Assembly (NCBI RefSeq): GCF_015732285.1
Contig: NZ_WIQU01000062.1
Span: 50,997-114,996, forward strand
DNA length: 64,000 nt
Source: Pectinatus frisingensis
GTDB taxonomy: Bacteria > Bacillota > Negativicutes > Selenomonadales > Selenomonadaceae
Reading direction: 5' to 3'
Part shown: in pieces, positions 36,782 to 45,929 of the stretch
Layout: each line of letters begins with the position of its first letter
Numbering within the stretch: the stretch's first letter is position 1
Notes under the pieces: model-generated
Told to the model about the DNA's origin: nothing
Database searches by the model: none
The model's input: only the letters and a program-made list of their open reading frames with translations
Translations under genes and position numbers: made by a program

Positions 36782-37414
36782 TTATATTTTTCTTACGATA
36801 ATACGGCTGCCTTCTATTTTTATAACACGGACAGTTTGACCTTCATCAATGTAAGCACCTTCCGATACGGCATCTATAGGAGTACCGGCAACTATAATTG
36901 TGCCTGAAGGACGTAATTTTGTCAATACAATACCGGTCTTATTCAGCAATGATGAATGATCAATGCTGCTGATGTAACCGCGTTCTTTAGTTGACATGTC
37001 TTTTAATATCATTTTTTGCCATAATTGACTTGCGGGGAGATATTTTACTATCAGAGCAAAAACAGCCACAGCGATAACCAATGCGCCTAACAGCATATAA
37101 ATAGCATTCAAGTTACCACCCAAAGCCAATATAACACTATAGAGCATCATTACAATGCCTAATGCAGCAAAGACACCGGTTACAGGGGTTACAGCTTCAA
37201 TGACAATAAATAAAATACCGCCGAGAAACAGGGCAATATGATAAATATTGACTAATCCGTTTATGTAGCTGCTGCCCCAGAAAATTGCTGCAGCTATCAT
37301 GCCTAATAGAGCACCAATGCCAGTTCCGCCAGTTTTTATTTCAATCAATATGGATAAAAATATTATCGCTATCAGAAGAATTTTCAATGCGGGTAAGTCG
37401 ACAATGATATTCAT
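36782..37414 (-). CDS. NfeD-like membrane protein (short form)
   Basis: A 210-residue protein: four or five transmembrane helices in the first ~130 residues (ILLIAIIFLSILIEIKTGGTG and others) and a C-terminal soluble OB-fold (GIVLTKLRPSGTIIVAGTPIDAV...). It is the short NfeD type, without the ClpP-like protease domain. NfeD proteins pair with SPFH proteins; here it precedes floA by 32 nt on the same strand. It may help place or stabilise FloA assemblies. Confidence 0.88.
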   Translation of the reverse strand: MNIIVDLPALKILLIAIIFLSILIEIKTGGTGIGALLGMIAAAIFWGSSYINGLVNIYHIALFLGGILFIVIEAVTPVTGVFAALGIVMMLYSVILALGGNLNAIYMLLGALVIAVAVFALIVKYLPASQLWQKMILKDMSTKERGYISSIDHSSLLNKTGIVLTKLRPSGTIIVAGTPIDAVSEGAYIDEGQTVRVIKIEGSRIIVRKI

Positions 37415-37593
37415 TGAGTAGTCCTCCTTTAGTTATGTTGAGTTATTAGTAATATTATATGATATCAATTGGCATTACTTTTATTAAGATTATATTATTC
37501 TATATGCAGTTCAAAAGCAAGGTGAATTTGTGCAAATATGGCACATTCGGATTATTGCAGTAATGCAACCGCTAAATTTTATAATATGTTATT

Positions 37594-38928
37594 TTATTGA
37601 TTTTTTTGTATATGGGCCGTTAGAAAAATTATGATTTCACTTTCTGATTTGCTGGTTTTAGTACTACGGAAAAAATTTCCTAAAATGGGTAAATCACCTA
37701 AAAAAGGAATTTTACTGATGTTTTTTGCTTCTTCACTACCGATAAGACCACCGATGATCATTGTTTCACCATCTTTAAGACGCACTGTAGTATCTGCTGA
37801 ACGTTTTTGAAAACGATAGGCCTTTAAGTCTTCAACATATAGGGGACTGCTGACTTCCGTATGGACTGCGGCGGTAATATCGCCATTATCATTTATAAAT
37901 GGGGTGTAACGTAAAATTATACCGGTATCATGATATTCATAGGATGTCGTAGTAGTGGAATCAGTCACACTGACTTTAGGAATAGGGATACTGCCGCCAA
38001 TTGCAATGACGGCTTCGTGATTATTTAATGTCATTATATTAGGTTTTGCTAAAATATTGGCTTTGCCATCAGTGATTAAGGCATTTATGGTTGCTCCGTA
38101 ATAAAATTCAAAAGGAATGTTTTCCGGACCTTTACCAAATTGGATTATACCGGGAATGCTGCTGTTATAATGGCGGGTTGTTTTAGTTGAAGGGATGTCT
38201 TCGGTAACTGTCGAACGGCTCCCGTCAGGATTTATAACGCTGTGTTTGATGGCAGTATATGATGTTTCAATGTCAGGAGTTTGTGGTAGTTGCGACCAAT
38301 TCCATTCAATGCCGAGTTTTTTTGAGGCATCTTTTTGTATGGCAATGACTTTAGCTTCCAACATAACTTGTTTTACTGGTACATCAAGACGTTTGATAAA
38401 TGCGGCAATTTCGGCTGCATCACCATCTGTTCCATAAAAAATTACAGTATTATTGTCTGAATCAATCCAAGTATTATTGGTCGGGACAATGGCTGGTCCG
38501 AAATTTATTGTTTTATCAGGTTTATTGTTGTCAGTTGAGGATTTATTGGCAGTATAGCTGAATATTTTTAGGGTATTGGTTAAAAAGACAGGTGATATAT
38601 GTTGTAATTTAAATATGTGTAAGCTGCCAAGGGTATTGTTAAGTACATGATTTTTACCGATAAAAAGGGTATTGTTGGTCTGCTCAACGGAAAAGCCATT
38701 GCTTTTAGCAATTAATTTTATGGCATCAAGTGCGGTAATATCGGTAAGGTTAGCAGAGACAATACCGGACACATCATCATTTAGAATGATATTTATATTA
38801 CCATCTGCAGCCAATGCAGTGAATATATATCTTATGTCAGCGTCAGATACACGTAGAGACATCGCAAAGGAAGGGCAGGGCAGTAACCAAAGTAAAAATG
38901 CTGTGATTATCATGTACTTAAGGTGCAT
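37594..38928 (-). CDS. Secretin (type II/IV pilus-type outer-membrane channel, PilQ/GspD-like)
   Basis: A 444-residue secretin. A signal peptide ends near CPSFAM. A short secretin/TonB-like N domain (LRVSDADIRYIFTALAADGNINIILNDDVSG) and an N1-type domain precede the C-terminal channel domain (VMLEAKVIAIQ..., KANILAKPNIMTLNNHEA, and DGETMIIGGLIGSEEAKNISKIPFLGDLPILGNFF). The last is the conserved secretin signature. It is shorter than most PilQ (no AMIN domains). The start at 38928 fits GGATGG upstream; the protein overlaps the PilP-like gene by 11 nt. A secretin means an outer membrane, a key pointer to a diderm Firmicute. Confidence 0.88.
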   Translation of the reverse strand: MHLKYMIITAFLLWLLPCPSFAMSLRVSDADIRYIFTALAADGNINIILNDDVSGIVSANLTDITALDAIKLIAKSNGFSVEQTNNTLFIGKNHVLNNTLGSLHIFKLQHISPVFLTNTLKIFSYTANKSSTDNNKPDKTINFGPAIVPTNNTWIDSDNNTVIFYGTDGDAAEIAAFIKRLDVPVKQVMLEAKVIAIQKDASKKLGIEWNWSQLPQTPDIETSYTAIKHSVINPDGSRSTVTEDIPSTKTTRHYNSSIPGIIQFGKGPENIPFEFYYGATINALITDGKANILAKPNIMTLNNHEAVIAIGGSIPIPKVSVTDSTTTTSYEYHDTGIILRYTPFINDNGDITAAVHTEVSSPLYVEDLKAYRFQKRSADTTVRLKDGETMIIGGLIGSEEAKNISKIPFLGDLPILGNFFRSTKTSKSESEIIIFLTAHIQKNQ

Positions 38929-39529
38929 AACTGTTTCCATCCTTTATACTGAAACTGTCTAAATAATAGACTGATATTTCTCCAGTTTCATTTCTTAGTT
39001 GAACACTGTCGTCATCAATGGCTAAAACAAAATATGAGATAAAATTATCACCTGCCGATACAGTGTAGTAAGTGTTTTGGGTTTTGATTATAGCTTTATG
39101 ATTATCTGAAACGATAATACCTGTCAATTGCAAAGATTTGTCCGGTTGAGGTTTTATATTGATAGCGGGCAGATTTTTTTGTTCGGCAGATTCTATAATA
39201 TTGTTTGTTTCAGTATCGTTTGTTGAGACGGATTCATTAACAGCGTGTTCGGGTGTAAAAGGATTGTGCAGTGTGCTTGATTGATGTATGGGAACGGTGG
39301 AATACTCAAGGTTTGATAAAGATTTTTTTAGTGACGGAGCAGGATGCTTCGTCGAGTTATTGGAAAAAGATATACCGATAAAATGAATAATTAAAATAGT
39401 ACTGCAAAATAATAATAATACGAAAATTAAAAATATTTTCTTTCGAATAATAATAAAATATCTGGCTTGTAATAATGAATCTTTTATTTTTAGCTTATTG
39501 GGAAGCTTTGCATGAAAATTTGGCAGCAT
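38918..39529 (-). CDS. PilP/GspC-like inner-membrane protein
   Basis: A 203-residue bitopic protein: cytoplasmic N-terminus (~30 residues), a transmembrane helix (IFLIFVLLLFCSTILIIHFIG), a Ser/Thr/Asn-rich linker, then a small C-terminal beta domain (LQLTGIIVSDNHKAIIKTQNTYYTVSAGD...) of the PilP/GspC HR type. Such domains dock the secretin to the inner membrane. It ends inside the secretin gene, so the two are cotranslated. No other pilus genes are present here, so assembly proteins must be elsewhere if the machine works. Confidence 0.68.
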   Translation of the reverse strand: MLPNFHAKLPNKLKIKDSLLQARYFIIIRKKIFLIFVLLLFCSTILIIHFIGISFSNNSTKHPAPSLKKSLSNLEYSTVPIHQSSTLHNPFTPEHAVNESVSTNDTETNNIIESAEQKNLPAINIKPQPDKSLQLTGIIVSDNHKAIIKTQNTYYTVSAGDNFISYFVLAIDDDSVQLRNETGEISVYYLDSFSIKDGNSYAP

Positions 39530-39708
39530 TTAGCACCTCTTTATAAATGTGGGGTGTATAGTTGTCAGTCAGCAATGCGCGTATTGTATATACTGGCAAT
39601 TAATATAAAAATTCAAATATATATAACATTATATGGTGTTTTTTGAGGGGCGTCAATCTGTCGGCAATTTTGAAATATAATAAATAAAGTAAAAAGATTA
39701 AATTTAAA

Positions 39709-39733
39709 AGGGGTTTTATTTTATATGACGAAT
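39709..39733 (+). promoter_or_regulatory. Possible sigma-H-type promoter of hpf
   Basis: AGGGGTTT (39709-39716), 11 nt, ACGAAT (39728-39733) resembles the sigma-H pattern (AGGAWWT then GAAT). A sigma-A-like TATAAAT lies nearby at ~39741 without a clear -35. In B. subtilis the orthologue has sigma-H and sigma-B promoters. Weak evidence. Confidence 0.3.
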
Positions 39734-39787
39734 TGATATAGTATAAATACAGATCCACGAACTACTTAGAAAGGTGTTGAAGATATT

Positions 39788-40324
39788 ATGGCAACATTCA
39801 CTATTAGAGGAAAAAACATTGAAATTACTCCAGCTTTACACGATTACGTGGAAAAAAAGGTTGGCAGGGTGACTAAGTATTTTGATACTGTGGGTGAAAT
39901 TACCGTATTGCTGACGGTGACAAAAGGACGCCATATTGTAGAAGTAACTGTGCCGGTGGAAGGTATATTGTTACGTGGTGAAGAATCAACCATGGACATG
40001 TATACGTCGATAGATTTGGTTATAGAAAAGCTGGAACGTCAAATACGTAAACATAAGACTAAATTGGCACGTCGTTTTCGTACCGGCAATTTTAAAATGG
40101 AAGATATCCCGTCCAGCCCTAATGACGCTGATAATAGTGAGGAATATCCTGTAGTAAAAACAAAACGTTTTGCAGTTAAGCCAATGGATGTTCAAGAAGC
40201 TATCATGCAAATGAATCTTATAAACCATGAATTTTTTGTATTTCGTGACGCCAAGTCCGATGAAGTAAATGTTGTATATCGCCGTAAGGATGGAAATTAC
40301 GGGCTGATAGAACCAAGCCATTAA
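39788..40324 (+). CDS. hpf: Ribosome hibernation promoting factor (long form)
   Basis: A 178-residue protein. The N-terminal ~105 residues are the ribosome-binding HPF domain (FTIRGKNIEITPALHDYVEKK, then VTKGRHIVEVTV), followed by a linker and the ~55-residue C-terminal dimerisation domain (RFAVKPMDVQEAIMQMNLINHEFFVFRDA). The long form joins two 70S ribosomes into inactive 100S particles in stationary phase. Ribosome site GAAAGGTGTT precedes the ATG. It stands alone with its own terminator. Confidence 0.95.
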   Translation: MATFTIRGKNIEITPALHDYVEKKVGRVTKYFDTVGEITVLLTVTKGRHIVEVTVPVEGILLRGEESTMDMYTSIDLVIEKLERQIRKHKTKLARRFRTGNFKMEDIPSSPNDADNSEEYPVVKTKRFAVKPMDVQEAIMQMNLINHEFFVFRDAKSDEVNVVYRRKDGNYGLIEPSH

Positions 40325-40354
40325 TTTGTGCTAAGAATATTGATATGTTGCTGA

Positions 40355-40387
40355 AGCGGGCGGATATATAATCTGTCCGCTTTTTGA
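40355..40387 (+). terminator. Intrinsic terminator of hpf
   Basis: 11-bp GC-rich stem (40355-40365 with 40371-40381) followed by TTTTT. Confidence 0.85.
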
Positions 40388-40460
40388 TTGAAAAATTTCA
40401 ATTTGATGAATTGACAAACACAGCAAAGTTTACAAAATAACAAATTTAGGGAAAAGAGGC

Positions 40461-40750
40461 TTGACAAAAATATAAAATACTGGTATATTCCTATACAAGA
40501 TGAAATGCAGTGAACAGGAAAAGTACATTGGCCGACATTTTACAGAGAGCTGTGGATTGGTGCAACGCAGTAAGTGTGGCAATGGAAATACACTTGTGAG
40601 CAGCAGGCTGAATTGATAGTAGGCTGTGCCGGATTGCCTCCGTTATCTTGGGCTAGGATATGTTAGTATCTGAAAAAGTGGCTTGCTAAAGGCAAGTAGG
40701 GTGGTACCACGGGTAAATTGCTCGTCCCTTTTGAGGGACGGGTTTTTTTG
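40461..40750 (+). promoter_or_regulatory. Tyrosine T-box riboswitch (with promoter) upstream of aroF-tyrA
   Basis: Promoter TTGACA 40461-40466, 17-bp spacer, TATATT 40484-40489. The leader then runs ~255 nt. The universal T-box sequence AGGGTGGTACCACGG is at 40698-40712, and the terminator (CGTCCC/GGGACG stem, 7 T) at 40723-40749. The specifier loop GAAATACAC near 40584-40593 exposes UAC (40589-40591), the tyrosine codon. The variable base after UGG in the T-box bulge is U, matching the A73 discriminator of tRNA-Tyr. Uncharged tRNA-Tyr would favour the antiterminator and turn on aroF and tyrA. Confidence 0.92.
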
Positions 40751-40798
40751 TTTGCATTCATCGCGAAATAATAACTGGATGATTTAGGAGGAGTAAGA

Positions 40799-41809
40799 AT
40801 GATTATTGTAATGAGTCCTGAGGCGACGCAAGAAGACTTGGCAAAAGTAGAGGAAAAAATTAAAGCAGAAGGTCTGTCATTTCACTTATCAAAAGGGGCT
40901 GTGCGAACTATAGTCGGTGTTATCGGTGATAAGAAGATTATTTCGGGTCTGCAGATGAATGCGTTTAAAGGAGTGGAAAAAGCTATTCGGATTACTGAAA
41001 AATATAAATTGGTCAGCAGAGAGTTTCGCCATGAAGACACGATTGTTGATGTTGGCGGAGTAAAGGTCGGAGGACCACATTTAGCTATCATGGCAGGGCC
41101 TTGTGCAGTAGAAAGTCGGGAACAGCTTATGGAAGCTGCCGAATGTGTAAAAAAAGGCGGAGCTAATTTTTTGCGTGGTGGTGCTTTTAAACCGCGTACT
41201 TCTCCATACGATTTTCAGGGCTTGGCAGAAGAAGGATTAGCAATGTTGAAAGATGCCGGGGAAAAATTTGGTTTAAGGGTAGTCACAGAAGTAGTTAATC
41301 AAAATGATATAGAAATGATCAGTAATTATGCAGATGTTTTACAAATAGGTGCCCGCAACATGCAAAATTTTCAATTATTAAAAGAAGTTGGGAAGACACA
41401 TAAACCGGTACTTTTGAAACGTGGATTGGCAGCTACAATAAGTGAATGGCTTAATGCTGCCGAGTACATTGCAAATGAGGGCAATTATAATATAATACTA
41501 TGTGAACGCGGCATTAGAACATATGAAACTTTTACTAGAAATACGCTGGATCTGGGGGCAGTGGCCGCAGTCAAGGAGTTGTCACATCTGCCGGTTATTG
41601 TTGATCCAAGCCATGGTACGGGAAGATGGCAGATGGTACGTCCGATGGCAAGAGCTGCAATTGCGGCGGGTGCTGATGGCCTCATTATTGAAGTGCATCC
41701 ACATCCCGAAAGTGCTCTGAGTGACGGGGATCAGTCTTTGACGCCGCAGAATTTTGAATCCACGATGGTAGAAGTGAGGAAAATTGCAGCAATGATGGGA
41801 AAAAAATGA
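40799..41809 (+). CDS. aroF: 3-deoxy-7-phosphoheptulonate synthase (DAHP synthase, type I-beta)
   Basis: First step of aromatic biosynthesis: phosphoenolpyruvate plus erythrose 4-phosphate to DAHP. The N-terminal ~70 residues form a ferredoxin-like regulatory domain ([20 protein letters not shown]), then the TIM barrel with [77 protein letters not shown] and the late [16 protein letters not shown]. It is controlled by the tyrosine T-box 50 nt upstream and overlaps tyrA by 4 nt, so this copy is the tyrosine-directed DAHP synthase. Confidence 0.95.
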   Translation: MIIVMSPEATQEDLAKVEEKIKAEGLSFHLSKGAVRTIVGVIGDKKIISGLQMNAFKGVEKAIRITEKYKLVSREFRHEDTIVDVGGVKVGGPHLAIMAGPCAVESREQLMEAAECVKKGGANFLRGGAFKPRTSPYDFQGLAEEGLAMLKDAGEKFGLRVVTEVVNQNDIEMISNYADVLQIGARNMQNFQLLKEVGKTHKPVLLKRGLAATISEWLNAAEYIANEGNYNIILCERGIRTYETFTRNTLDLGAVAAVKELSHLPVIVDPSHGTGRWQMVRPMARAAIAAGADGLIIEVHPHPESALSDGDQSLTPQNFESTMVEVRKIAAMMGKK

Positions 41810-42708
41810 CGATGACCAAATTGAAGTTAGCTATTTTGGGTGTCGGGCTGATTGGTGGATCTTTTGGATTAGCGCTTAAGGATAAACTGCATGATAAAAT
41901 TTATATAACAGGAACAACGCGTACTGAAAAATCTTGTAAAAAGGCTGAAATGATGGGTGCCGTTGATAAAGGATATATAGATAATACCGCAGCAGTGAAA
42001 GATGCAGATGTAGTGTATTTAAGCACACCGGTATTGCAGATGGTGCCAATAGTGCAGCAGATACTTCCTTGTTTGAAAAAAGGAACGATAATAACCGATG
42101 CCGGCAGTACAAAACAGTATATAGCTGCCAGCTTGCAGAGAATATTGCCGGAAGAGATTTATTATGTACCGACACATCCCATGGCCGGCAGGGAACAAAG
42201 CGGTATAACAGCTGCAAGCAAAGATTTATTTAAGAATAAAAGCTATGTGATAATAAAAGATCCAAAAATGTTCACTCCGGCGGAAGCTGTCGAAAAAATA
42301 CGCACATTGATCGTACTGACAGGTGCTCATGTAACTGAGCTTGATTTAGTCAAACATGACCGTTGTGCGTCCTTGATAAGCCATGTTCCGCATATAACGG
42401 CAGCTGCCTTGGTAAATTTGTTAAATCGCAATTATAATGATCTTGAGGAATGTATTAAATTAGCCGGGGGAGGGTTTAAGGATACGACGCGGATAGCATC
42501 ATCCAATGCAGATATGTGGGCTGATATATGCATATCAAATCCTATACCGATAATTAATAATCTGCAGACATTGCAGACGATAATCGATGATGTCATTGCT
42601 GCGGTCAATAATAAGAATCGGGAGGCATTGTATGATTATTTTTCCACAGCAAAGCAGACGCGTGATAAAATTATCGATGAGAGTAAAAATATGTATGAAA
42701 TAGAATAA
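41806..42708 (+). CDS. tyrA: Prephenate dehydrogenase
   Basis: NAD-dependent oxidative decarboxylation of prephenate to 4-hydroxyphenylpyruvate, the committed step to tyrosine. A 300-residue protein: Rossmann GVGLIGGSFGLALKD at residues ~12-26, STPVLQMVPI, DAGSTK, THPMAGREQSGI with the conserved His, and a helical C-terminal domain (HDRCASLISHVPHITAAAL). There is no ACT domain. ATGA overlap with aroF gives coupled translation under the same Tyr T-box, a tidy two-gene feedback unit. Two near-adjacent ATG codons are possible; I use the first. Confidence 0.93.
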   Translation: MTMTKLKLAILGVGLIGGSFGLALKDKLHDKIYITGTTRTEKSCKKAEMMGAVDKGYIDNTAAVKDADVVYLSTPVLQMVPIVQQILPCLKKGTIITDAGSTKQYIAASLQRILPEEIYYVPTHPMAGREQSGITAASKDLFKNKSYVIIKDPKMFTPAEAVEKIRTLIVLTGAHVTELDLVKHDRCASLISHVPHITAAALVNLLNRNYNDLEECIKLAGGGFKDTTRIASSNADMWADICISNPIPIINNLQTLQTIIDDVIAAVNNKNREALYDYFSTAKQTRDKIIDESKNMYEIE

Positions 42709-42713
42709 TTGAC

Positions 42714-42747
42714 AAAAGATTCCGAGGCATCTCGGAATCTTTTGTTT
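42714..42747 (+). terminator. Intrinsic terminator after tyrA
   Basis: Perfect 13-bp stem (42714-42726 with 42731-42743, GCAT loop) ending in TTTTGTTTG; it separates the T-box operon from the prmA block. Confidence 0.88.
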
Positions 42748-42769
42748 GTAAGAGCAAGTGTCGGGGAAA

Positions 42770-42798
42770 ATGACAAGTCGGATAAAATCAGCTATAAT
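42770..42798 (+). promoter_or_regulatory. Promoter of the prmA-rsmE-mtaB block
   Basis: ATGACA 42770-42775, 17-bp spacer, TATAAT 42793-42798, 40 nt before the prmA start. Confidence 0.6.
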
Positions 42799-42837
42799 GA
42801 GTTTGCTGTGAATTCAATATTATTGGGGAGAGATTTT

Positions 42838-43773
42838 ATGGATTGGGCACAGATTTCTGTACGCACTTCACATGAAGCTATGGATGTAATAGCTGAAATT
42901 TTTACTGATTTGGGAGCAAATGGTGTATCCATGGATGATCCGGCCATTATAAATGAATATATAAATTCTGATTTATGGGATTATACAGATATACCATTAC
43001 AAAAAGATACTGAAGTAGTTACTGTAAATGCATGGTTGCCACGTGATACTGAGCTGGATGGACGGTTGGGTGAGCTGCATGAACGTTTAAAAAAATTGTC
43101 ATTGACGCTTAATACTGCACCGGCTGAAATAATGGTTGGTAATATTAAAGATGAAGATTGGGCTAATAATTGGAAGAAATATTTTCATCCTGTTAAAATT
43201 GGGCAGAGAATTGTTGTAAAACCATCGTGGGAGAATTATTTACCACAAAGTGGAGAAATTATTGTAGAACTTGATCCCGGCTGTGCTTTTGGCACAGGAA
43301 TGCATCCAACGACATCAATGTGTGTTAATTTTATGGAACAATATTTATCACCACAAATGAATTTGTTTGATGTGGGAACAGGTTCAGGTATATTGGCAAT
43401 TACCGCTGCCAAACTGGGAGTAAAATCTGTGCAGGCAGGAGACTATGACACTGTGGCGGTAAAAACAGCAAAAGATAATATTGCTGATAATCAGGTTGAT
43501 ACTATTAAGTGTTTCCAAAGTGACTTATTAAAAAGATTTTCGGGCAAGGCGGATTTTATCTGCGCCAATATAATTGCTGACATAATTATTCGATTGTTTG
43601 ATGAACTGCCGAAAAAATTAGCGACAAATGGTATTTTGCTGGCCAGCGGAATAATCGAGGATCGTTTGCAGGACGTTGAAACAGCGGCGTTAGAGCATGG
43701 CCTCTATATTACCGATATGCAGAAAAAAGCTGGTTGGGTGGCGTTGATAATAAGATTTAAGGCGGCTGAATAA
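42838..43773 (+). CDS. prmA: Ribosomal protein L11 methyltransferase
   Basis: SAM-dependent trimethylation of ribosomal protein L11 (encoded at 52300). A 311-residue protein: an N-terminal substrate-recognition domain beginning MDWAQISVRTSHEAMD, then the Rossmann methyltransferase with ELDPGCAFGTGMHPTT, DVGTGSGILAITAAKLG and FICANIIADII. The open frame extends upstream through the terminator, but the ATG at 42838 has GGGGAGA and a promoter just ahead, so the long version is rejected. It shares 1 nt with rsmE. Confidence 0.93.
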   Translation: MDWAQISVRTSHEAMDVIAEIFTDLGANGVSMDDPAIINEYINSDLWDYTDIPLQKDTEVVTVNAWLPRDTELDGRLGELHERLKKLSLTLNTAPAEIMVGNIKDEDWANNWKKYFHPVKIGQRIVVKPSWENYLPQSGEIIVELDPGCAFGTGMHPTTSMCVNFMEQYLSPQMNLFDVGTGSGILAITAAKLGVKSVQAGDYDTVAVKTAKDNIADNQVDTIKCFQSDLLKRFSGKADFICANIIADIIIRLFDELPKKLATNGILLASGIIEDRLQDVETAALEHGLYITDMQKKAGWVALIIRFKAAE

Positions 43774-44522
43774 TGCGGCGGTTATTTATTGATGGGACAT
43801 TAACAGAGTATATGATCATTGAAGGTGACGATGCCAGACATTTGCTGTATGCCATGCGGGTAAAACCGGGACAACGCATAGTAGTGGCTGATAAAAAAGG
43901 GATAATTGCCGAAACTGAGATAATAAAGTGTGAAACGCAAAGGGTATTTTTACATCTGCTACATAAATTAAGTGATCAGAAAAACGAGTCAGATATTGAG
44001 ATCGTATTGGTGCAATGCTTGCCAAAAGGTGACAAAATGGATTATATCGTACAAAAGGCGGCTGAACTTGGCGTGAATAAAATTATACCGGTGATGAGCT
44101 GCAATTGTGTAGTGAGATATGATTTAGAAAAAAGAGAAAAACGACAGCAAAAATGGCAAAAAATTGCTGAGGAGGCATCTAAGCAATGTGGCAGGGGATC
44201 AGTACCGCAGATTGCTGCAATAACTGATTTATCAACGTGTCTGGATATGGCTGAAGGCTATAATGCCTGTATTTGTTATGAAAATGAAAAACACATGTCT
44301 CTTAATCAATATTTAAAAAATCATGATGGGATGAATTATATGTTGTTTATTGGCCCGGAGGGTGGTTTCACTTTGGATGAGGCGGCACGATGTAAAATAC
44401 GGGGGATAAACAGTATTTCATTGGGTAATAGAATTTTGCGCACCGAAACAGCGGCGTTAGCTGCAGTGACAATAGTTCAGTATGAGAAAGGTGATTTGGG
44501 CAATCAGGCACAGCAAAAATAA
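43773..44522 (+). CDS. rsmE: 16S rRNA (uracil(1498)-N3)-methyltransferase
   Basis: A 249-residue SPOUT methyltransferase acting on U1498 of 16S rRNA. An N-terminal PUA-like part (DARHLLYAMRVKPGQRI) precedes the knotted SAM site (FIGPEGGFTLDEA, SLGNRILRTETAALAAVTI). Stop and start codons overlap as TAATG with prmA, the usual order in Firmicutes. Confidence 0.94.
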   Translation: MRRLFIDGTLTEYMIIEGDDARHLLYAMRVKPGQRIVVADKKGIIAETEIIKCETQRVFLHLLHKLSDQKNESDIEIVLVQCLPKGDKMDYIVQKAAELGVNKIIPVMSCNCVVRYDLEKREKRQQKWQKIAEEASKQCGRGSVPQIAAITDLSTCLDMAEGYNACICYENEKHMSLNQYLKNHDGMNYMLFIGPEGGFTLDEAARCKIRGINSISLGNRILRTETAALAAVTIVQYEKGDLGNQAQQK

Positions 44523-44556
44523 TTAATGGTACTAAATTGTGAATGAAGGGGATTTT

Positions 44557-45855
44557 ATGCCAAAAGTTGCACTTACTACACTTGGTTGCAAAGTCAATCA
44601 ATTTGAAACAGAAACGATGGCAGGTTTATTTAGGCAAAGAGGTTATGAAATAGTTGATTTTACGGAAAAAGCTGATTTTTATATAATAAATACTTGTTCG
44701 GTGACACATTTAGGAGAGCGAAAATCACGTCAGCTGATTCGCCGGGCCGTACATCTTAATAGTACAGCGATAATTGCAGTAACCGGTTGTTATGCGCAGC
44801 TGGCGCCTGAAGAAATAAAAGATATTGAAGGAGTAAATGCTGTAATCGGCACTAATGAACGAAAGCATATTGTTGATGTGGTAGAATATGCGGCCGAGGG
44901 AAAAGAATTTGTCGGTGATGTGAGAAATGTTATGCAGGAACATGAATTTGAAGACATTCCAATGTTTGGCATGCAGTCGCGGACCAGAGCTTTTTTAAAA
45001 ATTCAAGATGGCTGCACTAATTTCTGTTCCTATTGTATAATACCTTATGCCAGAGGGCCATTGCGTTCACGGACTATTGACAGTATTGTACAGGAGTCTT
45101 ATAAACTGGTAAAAAATGGTTTTAATGAAATTGTTTTAGGCGGCATTCATCTTGGTGCCTATGGGCGTGATACGAATAATGGAAAAACATTGGCAGACGC
45201 TGTAGCTGCCGTACTTAACATTGACGGTTTAAAGCGTCTCAGGCTTGGTTCATTGGAATCAATAGAAGTCTCAGATGAATTACTAGACTTATTGGTAAAA
45301 AATGAACATTTTGCCCATCATTTGCATTTACCGCTGCAGTCAGGACATGATAATGTATTAAAAGCAATGAACCGGCATTATACTACAGCTGAATTTGCGG
45401 CTTTATTGCAAAGAATAGTTGGGAAAATACCGGATATTGCCATATCAACTGATATAATAGCTGGATTTCCTGGTGAAACAGCCAGACAATTTGCCGAAAG
45501 TCTGGAATTTATAAAAACACTGCCGATTTGTCGTATTCATGCTTTTCCTTATTCCAGACGCAAAGGGACTCCGGCAGCTGTTATGCCGGATCAAGTGGAC
45601 GAAACAGAAAAAAAGTCACGGGTTCATAGATTGCAACAGTTGAGCAATGAAAAGGCACGGCAATTTTGTCAGAATTTTATTGGTACTGTTATGGCAGTGT
45701 TATTTGAACAGACAATGTCTGATGGGATTGCTGATGGACATACGGGAAATTATATAAAAGTATATACTGATAAAGTTGCACGGCGGGGGGAAATCCGTCG
45801 GATGAAGTTGACCAAATTGTATAGAGATGGTCTGTGGGGAGAGAATTTATTTTAG
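44557..45855 (+). CDS. mtaB: tRNA t6A37 methylthiotransferase (MtaB)
   Basis: Radical-SAM enzyme converting t6A37 to ms2t6A in tRNAs reading ANN codons. A 432-residue protein: N-terminal methylthiotransferase domain with Cys in TLGCKVNQ, INTCSVT and TGCYAQ; radical SAM motif CTNFCSYCIIPYARG (C-x3-C-x2-C); C-terminal TRAM domain (IGTVMAVLFEQ...). All six cluster cysteines are visible. The start at 44557 is set by GAAGGGGA; six upstream codons are ignored. Confidence 0.94.
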   Translation: MPKVALTTLGCKVNQFETETMAGLFRQRGYEIVDFTEKADFYIINTCSVTHLGERKSRQLIRRAVHLNSTAIIAVTGCYAQLAPEEIKDIEGVNAVIGTNERKHIVDVVEYAAEGKEFVGDVRNVMQEHEFEDIPMFGMQSRTRAFLKIQDGCTNFCSYCIIPYARGPLRSRTIDSIVQESYKLVKNGFNEIVLGGIHLGAYGRDTNNGKTLADAVAAVLNIDGLKRLRLGSLESIEVSDELLDLLVKNEHFAHHLHLPLQSGHDNVLKAMNRHYTTAEFAALLQRIVGKIPDIAISTDIIAGFPGETARQFAESLEFIKTLPICRIHAFPYSRRKGTPAAVMPDQVDETEKKSRVHRLQQLSNEKARQFCQNFIGTVMAVLFEQTMSDGIADGHTGNYIKVYTDKVARRGEIRRMKLTKLYRDGLWGENLF

Positions 45856-45929
45856 CAATATTGCAGGGAATATAAAACAAAAACCGAATTAACTAATATT
45901 AGGAATCTTCCTCGAATGGGGGTGCTATT

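Noticed and set aside
42709..42837. 43-residue N-terminal extension of PrmA
   Set aside because: Would be translated through a strong terminator and promoter; a good ribosome site defines the later start.
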